Assembly: GCA_019636275.1 (NCBI GenBank)
Contig: JAHBXY010000008.1
Coordinates: forward strand, 1-64,000
DNA length: 64,000 nucleotides
Reading direction: 5' to 3'
Source of the DNA: Planctomycetota bacterium
GTDB lineage: Bacteria; Planctomycetota; J058
A program made the position numbers and the translations under genes. This document shows positions 15,736-24,336 of the stretch, one piece after another. Every line of letters begins with the position of its first letter. Positions within the stretch are counted from its first letter, which is position 1. The notes under the pieces were generated by a model, which made no database searches, had not been told where the DNA came from, and saw only the letters and a list, made by a program, of their open reading frames with translations.

Positions 15736-18396
15736 GTGAAGGGCGACGACGTGGACGACGACGTGGCCGCGGCGCTGGTCGCCCTCGCCCGCGCGGGGGA
15801 CCCCGGGCGGCTGCGGGCCGGCTGGCGCGAGGCACTGGCCGCCCTCCCGCCGGGCGGCGGGCCGGGCGACCCCGATCCGGGCGGCGGCCGGGCGCGCGCG
15901 GCCCTCACCGACGTGCTCGTGCGCGCGCTGCTCGAGGCCTCGGGGGCGGCCGACGCCGTGACCTGCCTGGCGCTCGGCGGCTACGGCCGGCGCGAGCTGG
16001 CGCCGCACTCGGACATCGACCTGCTCGTCCTGCGCGAAACCGACGGCGCCGACGACCCGGCGATCGAGGGGTTCGTGCGCCTGCTCTGGGACGCCGGCGC
16101 GCAGGTGGGCCACGCCGTCCGCACGCTCGACGGCGCCGCGCAGGCGCTCGGGCGCGACCTGGCCGGGGCGACGGCCACGCTCGAGGGGCGCCTCGTCGCC
16201 GGCCGCCCGGCGGGCCTGGCCGCGCTGCGGGGCGTCGTGGCCGACTTCCTCGCCCGCGACCGCGACCGCTTCGTCCAGGCCAAGCTGGCCGAGGCGGACG
16301 AGCGCCACCGCGCCCACGGCGACACGGTCATGCTGCTGACGCCCGACCTCAAGGCCGGGCGCGGGACCGCGCGCGACCTGCAGCTCGCGCGCCTGCTCGC
16401 CGCCCTCGTGGCACCGGTCGCGCCGGCGGACGACGACGAGCGCGTCCTGCCCGCGCTGGCCCACGCCGACGCCGCGCTCGCGGCCTGGCTCGAGCTCGCG
16501 CCCGACGAGGTGGCCGGCCTCGACGCCGCCGGGCGACTGCTCCTGGCCTGCCGGGCCGCCGTCCACGAGCTGTCGAGCGCCCGCGGCGACCGCCTCGAGC
16601 TCGACCTGCAGGAGGCGGTCGCCCGCCGCTTCGGCCACGAGGCGCGCGGGGGGCGGCTTCCGGTCGAGGTGTTCATGGACGAGGTCTACCGGGCGGCGCG
16701 CCTGGTCGACCGCGTCCTCGCCCGCTGCAGGCTGCGCCTGGCCCCGCCGGGGCCCCCGCGGCGCGCGCGGCCGCTCGCGACCGGCGTGGCCTCCGTCGGC
16801 GACGAGGTCGTCCTCGACCCGCCCGCGCCGACCGCCGCGGCGACCCTGGCCGAGCTCTTCCGCCAGGCGCTGCGCGGCCGGCGCCGCCTGACGCCCCGCA
16901 CGCTCGAGGAGGTCCGCCGCGCCGTCGACGCCCTCGGCCCCGCGGCGCTCCGCGCCGACGTCGAGGTCGCGCGCGGCTTCCGCGAGGTCCTCGGCGGCGT
17001 GAAGGGCGTGGCGCAGGTCGTGCGCGCCATGCACGAGGCGGGCTACCTCGGCGCCGTCATGCCGGAGGTGGGCGCGCTCGAGTGCCTGTCGCAGGCCGAC
17101 CCCTACCACGCCTACACGGTCGACGAGCACACGCTGGCCGTCATGCGCGCGCTCGAGGGGCCGCTCGCCGGCGCCCCCGAGCGCGAGGACGAGCTGCGCG
17201 AGGAGCTCCTGCACCGCACGACGCGCCGCGACCTCCTGCGCCTGGGCGTCCTCCTGCACGACGCCGGCAAGGTGGGCGGCGCGCCGGGCCACACCGAGCG
17301 CGGCGCGGCCCTCGTGCCGACCGTCGCCTGGCGCCTCGGCCTGTCGACCGAGGAGGAGCGGCACGTGCGCTTCCTGGTGCAGGAGCACCTGACGATGTCG
17401 CGCATGGCCGAGAAGCGCGACGTCGACGCGCCGGCCACGGTCGACGACCTCCTGGCCGTCGCCGGCCGCGACGCGGAGCGCCTCGAGCACCTCTACCTGC
17501 TCACGGTGGCCGACGTGCGCGGCGTGTCGCCGCGGGCGATGACCCGCTGGAAGGACCACCTGCTCACGCGCCTCTACGGGCACGCGCGCGAGGCGCTCGA
17601 GCGCGGCGGCGCCGCGCCGCGCGGGCCCGCGACGCGCGAGGAGTGGCTGGCGCTCCTGGGCGGGCGCGCCGACCCGGCGGCGCTCGAGGCGCACCTGGCG
17701 CGCTGCGGGCGGGCCTACCTGGCCGACGTCGAGCCCGACGAGGTCCTCCTGCACCTCGACCTGGCCGCGGGCCTCGAGCGCGCGGGCGCCCCGCAGGTGC
17801 GCTGCTCGCTCGACGAGGGCTGCGAGCGCGTGTGGGTCGCGGCGCGCGACCGGGCCGGGCTGTTCGCCGACCTGTGCGGGGCGCTCACCGGCTCGGGCTA
17901 CGAGATCCTCTCGGTGACCACGTTCGCCCGCGCCGACGGCGTGGTCTTCGACCGCTTCGCCGTTCAGCCCGGGGGCGCCGAGCCGGCCGCCGCGCGCTGG
18001 CCGCGCCTCGAGGCGACGATCGGCGACGTGCTCGCCGGGCGGCAAGCCGCCGCCGACCTCCTGGCCCGGCGCCGCCGCCGCGAGCCGGCGCGCCCGGCGC
18101 GCCCGCGGCCCCCGGTGCGCGTGCGCCTCGACGACGGGATCGCGCCCGACCTGACCGTCGTCGACGTGAGCGCGCCCGACCGCGTCGGGCTCCTGCACGA
18201 CCTCGCGCGCGCCCTGTCGGCGGCCGGGTGCGACATCCGCCTGGCGAAGGTGGCCACGAAGGGCGACCGCGCCGTCGACGTCTTCCACGTCACCGGCCCC
18301 GACGGGCGGCCGCTCGACGCGCGCGCCCGCGACGCGGTGGCGGCGGCGCTGCGCGCCGCGGCCGCGGGGACGAGCGATGCCGCCCCGGGCGCGTGA
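15736..18396 (+). CDS. glnD: P-II uridylyltransferase / uridylyl-removing enzyme
   Basis: An 886-residue protein, close to the usual 890. Order: nucleotidyltransferase domain with GGYGRRELAPHSDIDLL near residue 80, GlnD-specific helical part, HD hydrolase domain with LLHDAGKVGG near 505, then two ACT domains (about 698-770 and 808-880) that bind glutamine. It adds UMP to P-II when glutamine is low and removes it when glutamine is high. Catalytic motifs are intact, yet the P-II protein nearby has an altered T-loop. GTG at 15736 is chosen since domain homology begins shortly after and upstream codons belong to repeat C. Its end overlaps the amidotransferase start by 20 bp. Confidence 0.95.
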   Translation: MKGDDVDDDVAAALVALARAGDPGRLRAGWREALAALPPGGGPGDPDPGGGRARAALTDVLVRALLEASGAADAVTCLALGGYGRRELAPHSDIDLLVLRETDGADDPAIEGFVRLLWDAGAQVGHAVRTLDGAAQALGRDLAGATATLEGRLVAGRPAGLAALRGVVADFLARDRDRFVQAKLAEADERHRAHGDTVMLLTPDLKAGRGTARDLQLARLLAALVAPVAPADDDERVLPALAHADAALAAWLELAPDEVAGLDAAGRLLLACRAAVHELSSARGDRLELDLQEAVARRFGHEARGGRLPVEVFMDEVYRAARLVDRVLARCRLRLAPPGPPRRARPLATGVASVGDEVVLDPPAPTAAATLAELFRQALRGRRRLTPRTLEEVRRAVDALGPAALRADVEVARGFREVLGGVKGVAQVVRAMHEAGYLGAVMPEVGALECLSQADPYHAYTVDEHTLAVMRALEGPLAGAPEREDELREELLHRTTRRDLLRLGVLLHDAGKVGGAPGHTERGAALVPTVAWRLGLSTEEERHVRFLVQEHLTMSRMAEKRDVDAPATVDDLLAVAGRDAERLEHLYLLTVADVRGVSPRAMTRWKDHLLTRLYGHAREALERGGAAPRGPATREEWLALLGGRADPAALEAHLARCGRAYLADVEPDEVLLHLDLAAGLERAGAPQVRCSLDEGCERVWVAARDRAGLFADLCGALTGSGYEILSVTTFARADGVVFDRFAVQPGGAEPAAARWPRLEATIGDVLAGRQAAADLLARRRRREPARPARPRPPVRVRLDDGIAPDLTVVDVSAPDRVGLLHDLARALSAAGCDIRLAKVATKGDRAVDVFHVTGPDGRPLDARARDAVAAALRAAAAGTSDAAPGA

Positions 18397-18985
18397 GCGG
18401 GCCCGCCCGGCGGCGGGCCCGCTCCTGGTCATCGACAACTACGACTCGTTCACGTTCAACCTCGTCCAGCCGCTGCGCGCCCGCGGACACGACGTGCGCG
18501 TCGTGCGCAACGACGCCCTCACCGTCGACGAGGCCCTGGCGCTGCGCCCCGCGCGCGTGCTCCTGTCGCCCGGCCCGAACCGCCCGGAGGACGCCGGGGT
18601 GTGCGTGCCGCTGGTGCGCGCCGCGGCCGCCCTCGGGCTGCCCGTCCTGGGCGTGTGCCTCGGGCACCAGGCGATCGGCGTGGCCTTCGGCGCGCGCTGC
18701 GTGCGCGCGCGGCGCCCCCTGCACGGGAGGGCGTCGCGCGTGGCGCACGACGACGCCGGCGTGTTCCGCGGCCTGCCGTCGCCGCTCGAGGCCGCGCGCT
18801 ACCACTCGCTGTGCCTCTCGCCGCGGCGCCTGCCGGCGGCCCTCGTCGCCACGGCCTGGGCCGACGACGGCACGCTCATGGGCGTGCGGCACGCGTCGGC
18901 GCCGATCGAGGGCGTGCAGTTCCACCCGGAGAGCTTCATGACGCCGCTCGGCGAGCGCCTGCTCCTCAACTTCGTCGAGCACTGA
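18377..18985 (+). CDS. class I glutamine amidotransferase (TrpG/PabA type)
   Basis: A 202-residue glutaminase subunit that releases ammonia from glutamine for anthranilate or aminodeoxychorismate synthase. The catalytic Cys is in GVCLGHQAIG (near 94), and the His-Glu pair in GVQFHPES (near 182). The N-terminus LLVIDNYDSFTFNLVQ is typical. No synthase partner (TrpE/PabB) is in the window, so trpG and pabA cannot be distinguished. ATG 18377 overlaps the end of glnD by 20 bp, so co-expression with glnD is likely. An imperfect 14-bp stem at 18993-19033 follows as a possible terminator. Confidence 0.92.
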   Translation: MPPRARERARPAAGPLLVIDNYDSFTFNLVQPLRARGHDVRVVRNDALTVDEALALRPARVLLSPGPNRPEDAGVCVPLVRAAAALGLPVLGVCLGHQAIGVAFGARCVRARRPLHGRASRVAHDDAGVFRGLPSPLEAARYHSLCLSPRRLPAALVATAWADDGTLMGVRHASAPIEGVQFHPESFMTPLGERLLLNFVEH

Positions 18986-18992
18986 CCGCGCT

Positions 18993-19033
18993 CACCGCTT
19001 GATCTGAGAGCGAAGCGAGCAGATCGAGCGGTG
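18993..19033 (+). terminator. possible terminator after glnD-amidotransferase
   Basis: 14-bp inverted repeat (18993-19006 with 19020-19033) with one G-U pair and a 13-nt loop, just after the amidotransferase stop. No T-run follows. Confidence 0.4.
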
Positions 19034-19147
19034 GCGCGCATCCCCGAGCGAAGGCGACAGGTGCCTCACTGCGGATCGGAGCATCGAGCCGCGCGCCCGG
19101 ACGTGGACAAGAGAACAAGCGACGGCCGCTGTGAGCCGCGCGCACGT

Positions 19148-19176
19148 TTGCCCGGCGCGGGCGTCCTCTCTACACT
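19148..19176 (+). promoter_or_regulatory. promoter, leaderless start
   Basis: TTGCCC (19148-19153), exactly 17 bp, TACACT (19171-19176), then 6 nt to the GTG at 19183. The transcript should begin at the start codon. Confidence 0.7.
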
Positions 19177-19182
19177 CCTCCT

Positions 19183-20799
<1,617 letters not shown>

Positions 20800-20805
20800 C
20801 CCCGG

Positions 20806-22260
20806 TCAGTGCAGGAGCACGCGCGCGGCGACGCGCAGGTCCTGCACCAGGTCCTTGACCGTCCGGGCGCGCCGCAGGCGGTCGACGACGACCTTGGGCC
20901 GCAGGTAGAAGCTGCGGTAGGCGTAGCGCTCGAGCTCCTCGAGCTGCGCGCCCGTCAGCCCGGGGTAGCTGATCATGGCCTTGCCCATGGGGTTGAGGTC
21001 GTCGCTCTCGTCGATCAGGTAGCCGTTGTCGCGGCAGTGGTCGTAGAAGGCCGTGCCCTTGAAGGGCGTGGCGATGGCGAACATCACGTTGGTGATGTCG
21101 AGCTTCTTCAGCTCGGCGACCGTCCAGTAGACGTCCTCCGGGGTCTCGTCGGGCGTCGTGCCGAACATGATGTTCAGCTTGGGCGAGATCCCGTGGCGCC
21201 GGAGCAGGCGCACGGCGGTGTAGACGTCCTCGACCTTCAGGTCCTTGTTGATCCGGTCGAGGACCTCCTGCCGCAGCGACTCGACGCCGATGTCGATCGA
21301 CACGCAGCCGGCGCGGGCCAGCGCCGCCACGACCTCCTCGTCGGTGAGGAAGTCGGCGCGCGAGAGCATGCCCCACTCCATGCCGATCGGCTCGAGGAGG
21401 CGGCAGACCTCGAGCGTGCGCTTGCGCGCCCACAGGAACTGGTCGTCGGCGACGTGCACCGAGCGGTAGCCCCGGTCCTTGAGCCACTGGAACTCGCGCG
21501 CGATGCGCTCGGGGCTGGCCTGCGCCACCGGGGGCTTCCGGCCCGTCGTGGTGAAGGCCTCCATCTCGCGCGCGAACGAGATCGCGTTGGGCACGCAGAA
21601 CGAGCAGCGAAACGAGCAGCCGCGCGACGTGAGCACCAGCGCGTGCGGGCGGCCCTGGTACTTCGGGTTGAAGTAGCGGTCGCGGTAGCGGTCGAGCGCC
21701 GGGTGGTCGCGGGCGGGGATCGGCAGGTCGTCGAACGGGATATAGCCCCGCGGGTCGGGCGCGTAGGTCTTGACCTCGGCCCCCTCGACGCGCGAGACGC
21801 CGTAGGGCGGCTCGGGCATCTCGCCGAGCACGAGGTCGACGAGCGCGCGCTCCATCTCGCCGCGGACGACGATCACCTGCGGGTCGAGGGCGCCGCCGAC
21901 GGCGAGGTACTCCGCCGGGACGCGCGTGGCCTCGGGGCCGTGGACGAGGATCCGCGCCGACGGCTGGAGGCGGCGCAGGGCGGCGATCCAGTGCAGGTCC
22001 GTCGGCTTGGCCAGGACGACGGCGTGCAGCACGTACCAGTCGGCCGGGCGCTCGGCCAGGCGCCGCTCGAAGGCGGCCGCGTCGTCGCCGAGCAGGCTCG
22101 CGTCGAGGTAGTCCACCTCGACGCCGCGCTCGTGGAGCATGGTGAAGGCGTAGAGGTTGCCCAGGTCGGGGAAGTGATACAGCTCGTAGGTGCAGCCGGC
22201 GAAGCGCTCCGGGTTGCGCTCGGTCACGGCGGGCGGCTCGAGGAAGGTGACCCTGGTCAT
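20806..22260 (-). CDS. B12-binding-type radical SAM protein
   Basis: A 484-residue protein. An N-terminal Rossmann-like domain of the cobalamin-binding type (about 1-150) precedes a radical SAM barrel with the 4Fe-4S motif CSFRCSFC near residue 215. Other barrel features are VHVADDQFLWARK, SIDIGVESLRQEVLDRINK and LNIMFGTTPDET. The substrate is unknown. Family members methylate or rearrange lipids, cofactors and natural products. ATG 22260 lies in an ATGA overlap with the upstream radical SAM gene, so both proteins are likely made together. A much longer open frame upstream is antisense or out-of-frame noise. Confidence 0.92.
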   Translation of the reverse strand: MTRVTFLEPPAVTERNPERFAGCTYELYHFPDLGNLYAFTMLHERGVEVDYLDASLLGDDAAAFERRLAERPADWYVLHAVVLAKPTDLHWIAALRRLQPSARILVHGPEATRVPAEYLAVGGALDPQVIVVRGEMERALVDLVLGEMPEPPYGVSRVEGAEVKTYAPDPRGYIPFDDLPIPARDHPALDRYRDRYFNPKYQGRPHALVLTSRGCSFRCSFCVPNAISFAREMEAFTTTGRKPPVAQASPERIAREFQWLKDRGYRSVHVADDQFLWARKRTLEVCRLLEPIGMEWGMLSRADFLTDEEVVAALARAGCVSIDIGVESLRQEVLDRINKDLKVEDVYTAVRLLRRHGISPKLNIMFGTTPDETPEDVYWTVAELKKLDITNVMFAIATPFKGTAFYDHCRDNGYLIDESDDLNPMGKAMISYPGLTGAQLEELERYAYRSFYLRPKVVVDRLRRARTVKDLVQDLRVAARVLLH

Positions 22261-23333
22261 CGGACCCCCGTCATGGCGTCTGGCGTCGCCTGGCCGTGGT
22301 GGAAGGCGTCGCACCCGCGGCAGGCCGGGTGCGCCTCGCGGCCCTGGAAGGCGCGCAGGGCCTCGCCGTTCCACACCTCGGCGAGCGACTGCTCGACGAG
22401 GTTGCCCACCTTCACCGAGCGGAGCAGGCAGCAGGGCGCGACGTTGCCGTGGACGTCGACGTAGATGTAGCTGTCGAGGCGCAGGCAGGCGCGGTCGCCG
22501 TGCGAGGCCAGGCGCAGCAGGACGCCGTGGTCGTTCACCGACCCGACGGGCACGCCGCGGGCGGCGCCGCGGGCGCGGGCGCGGGCGATCAGCGCGCGCT
22601 CCTCCTCGAAGCCCGGGCGGGCGAGGTCGGGGCGCCCGCGCACGTCGAGGCGCACGATGTTCACCGCCTGGAAGCCCAGGTCCGCCGCGAAGTCGACCAG
22701 CCGCTCGACGACCTCGCCGCCGCCGGGGAAGAGCACGACCTGCAGGCGCACCTCGGGGGCCGGCTCGCCGCGGGCGGCCTGGGCGTTCCGGCGCTCGAGG
22801 AAGCGGCGCAGGTGCTCGACGACCTTCGGCGGCGTCGGGTGGCCGTCGCGCGCGACGCGGTTCTGGTGGCCCTTGAGCGGGTTCGTGTCGCGCGGCGGGG
22901 CGGGCGCCTCGGCCCAGGGGAGCTCCTCGAGCGACACGTTCACCCGGGTCACGCGCCGGGCGAGGACCTTGTCGATCATCCCGTCGGTCAGCAGGTGGCC
23001 GTTCGTGGTGAAGCCCACGTCGACGCCGGGCCAGCGCTCGAGCAGCCGGTCGATGAACCCGAACAGCTCGGGGTGCATGAGCGGCTCGCCCCAGCCGGTG
23101 AGCGTGACCACGTGCGGCCGGTCGAGGCGCGCCAGCACGGCCTCGAAGGTCTCGCGCGACATGTCCTGCTCGGGGACCTTCAGGAGCGACAGCCGCGGGC
23201 ACATGTCGCAGTCGAGGTTGCACCGGTTGGTGACCTCGAGCTGCACCTCGCGCGGCGTGCGCGCGCGGCGCCGCAGCGCCAGGCGCGCGAACTTCGCCCC
23301 GTCCCGGTAGAGTCGCAGCAGCCGGCCCGCCAT
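22257..23333 (-). CDS. radical SAM/SPASM protein
   Basis: A 358-residue protein. The radical SAM cluster is CNLDCDMC near residue 40 with GWGEPLMHPELF. The C-terminal SPASM segment has cysteines at CLRLDSYIYVDVHGNVAPCC and CRGCD near 350 for extra Fe-S clusters. SPASM enzymes mostly modify peptides, or act as molybdenum-cofactor-like or carbohydrate enzymes. No precursor peptide gene was found beside it. ATG 23333 has GGGGA upstream and lies behind -10 box TATACT; the frame extends to 23402 but would cross the promoter. It is translationally coupled to the following radical SAM gene. Confidence 0.92.
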   Translation of the reverse strand: MAGRLLRLYRDGAKFARLALRRRARTPREVQLEVTNRCNLDCDMCPRLSLLKVPEQDMSRETFEAVLARLDRPHVVTLTGWGEPLMHPELFGFIDRLLERWPGVDVGFTTNGHLLTDGMIDKVLARRVTRVNVSLEELPWAEAPAPPRDTNPLKGHQNRVARDGHPTPPKVVEHLRRFLERRNAQAARGEPAPEVRLQVVLFPGGGEVVERLVDFAADLGFQAVNIVRLDVRGRPDLARPGFEEERALIARARARGAARGVPVGSVNDHGVLLRLASHGDRACLRLDSYIYVDVHGNVAPCCLLRSVKVGNLVEQSLAEVWNGEALRAFQGREAHPACRGCDAFHHGQATPDAMTGVR

Positions 23334-23346
23334 GGTCCCCGCCGGA

Positions 23347-23365
23347 CCGGACCTGCCCGGTCCGG
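23347..23365 (-). promoter_or_regulatory. leader hairpin of radical SAM operon
   Basis: Perfect 7-bp stem CCGGACC-5 nt-GGTCCGG in the short leader between the -10 box (23378-23383) and ATG 23333. It could affect access to the ribosome site. Confidence 0.4.
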
Positions 23366-23377
23366 TTCCGCGCGGGT

Positions 23378-23383
23378 AGTATA
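23378..23383 (-). promoter_or_regulatory. -10 box TATACT of radical SAM operon
   Basis: Minus-strand TATACT (near-consensus), 44 nt before ATG 23333. The same AT patch read on the plus strand gives TAGTAT, a possible -10 for the divergent rnz gene. Confidence 0.55.
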
Positions 23384-23418
23384 GCGCGCCCCCCGGCGAC
23401 ACCCAGGACGGTCCTCAC

Positions 23419-24330
23419 GTGAGCCTCCGCGAGTTCGTGGCGCTCGGCACCTCCAGCCAGGTGCCCACCCGCTACCGCAACCACAACGGCTACCTGCTGC
23501 GGTGGGACGGGGTGAGCTTCCTCTTCGACCCGGGCGAGGGGACGCAGCGGCAGTTCATCATGGCGGACATCGCCGTGCCCGAGGTGACGCGGATCCTCAT
23601 CACCCACTTCCACGGCGACCACGCCCTGGGCCTGGCGGGGATCGTGCAGCGGCTGTCGCTCGACCGCGTGCCGCACGCCGTCGAGGTCTTCTTCCCCCGC
23701 AGCGGGCAGGCCTACTACGAGCGGCTCATCCGCTCGACGATCTTCCACCGCACGGTCGAGCTCGTCCCGCGCCCGGTCAAGGAGCCCGGCGTCGTCGTCG
23801 AGGACGCCACCTTCGCGATCGAGGCCCACCCGCTCGAGCACTCGGTCGACACGTTCGGCTACCGGGTGAAGGAGCGCGACGGGATCCGCTTCGACAAGGA
23901 GAAGCTCGAGGCCCGCGGCGTCCGCGGCCCCCTCGTGGGCAAGCTGCAGCGCGACGGCGCGGTCGACACGCCCGGCGGCCGGGTCACGCTGGACGAGGTG
24001 ACCGAGCACAAGCGCGGGGCCGCGTTCGGGTTCGTGATGGACACGCGCCCCTGCGAGGGCGCGCTGGCGCTCGTGCGCGGGACCGACCTCGCCGTGATCG
24101 AGTCGACCTACCTCGAGGAGCACGCCGACCTGGCGCGCGACCACAAGCACCTGACGGCGCGCGAGGCGGCCACGATCGCCGCCGAGGGCGGCGTCCTGGG
24201 CACGCTCGTGCTCACGCACTTCTCGCAGCGCTACCCGAGCACGAAGCCCTTCGTCGAGGAGGCCCGCGCCGTGTTCCCCCGGGTACGGGCCGTGCGCGAC
24301 CTCGACCGCGTGCCGCTGCCCAGGCCGTAG
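23419..24330 (+). CDS. rnz: ribonuclease Z (tRNA 3'-processing)
   Basis: A 303-residue metallo-beta-lactamase-fold endonuclease that trims the 3' trailer of tRNA precursors. Motifs: LGTSSQVPTRYRNHNGYLL at the start, FDPGEGTQRQF near 39, zinc site THFHGDHALGL near 60, HPLEHSVDTFGYR near 138, DHKHLTAREAA and VLTHFSQRYPS near 272. Length matches bacterial RNase Z. GTG 23419. It is divergent from the radical SAM pair and converges on the next gene with only 6 bp between stops. Confidence 0.95.
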   Translation: MSLREFVALGTSSQVPTRYRNHNGYLLRWDGVSFLFDPGEGTQRQFIMADIAVPEVTRILITHFHGDHALGLAGIVQRLSLDRVPHAVEVFFPRSGQAYYERLIRSTIFHRTVELVPRPVKEPGVVVEDATFAIEAHPLEHSVDTFGYRVKERDGIRFDKEKLEARGVRGPLVGKLQRDGAVDTPGGRVTLDEVTEHKRGAAFGFVMDTRPCEGALALVRGTDLAVIESTYLEEHADLARDHKHLTAREAATIAAEGGVLGTLVLTHFSQRYPSTKPFVEEARAVFPRVRAVRDLDRVPLPRP

Positions 24331-24336
24331 CTCGTC

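Noticed and set aside
20806..24219. Single 1,137-residue protein covering both radical SAM regions
   Set aside because: The N-terminal 650 residues are out of frame with the SPASM gene and antisense to rnz. The true start is ATG 22260, in an ATGA overlap.
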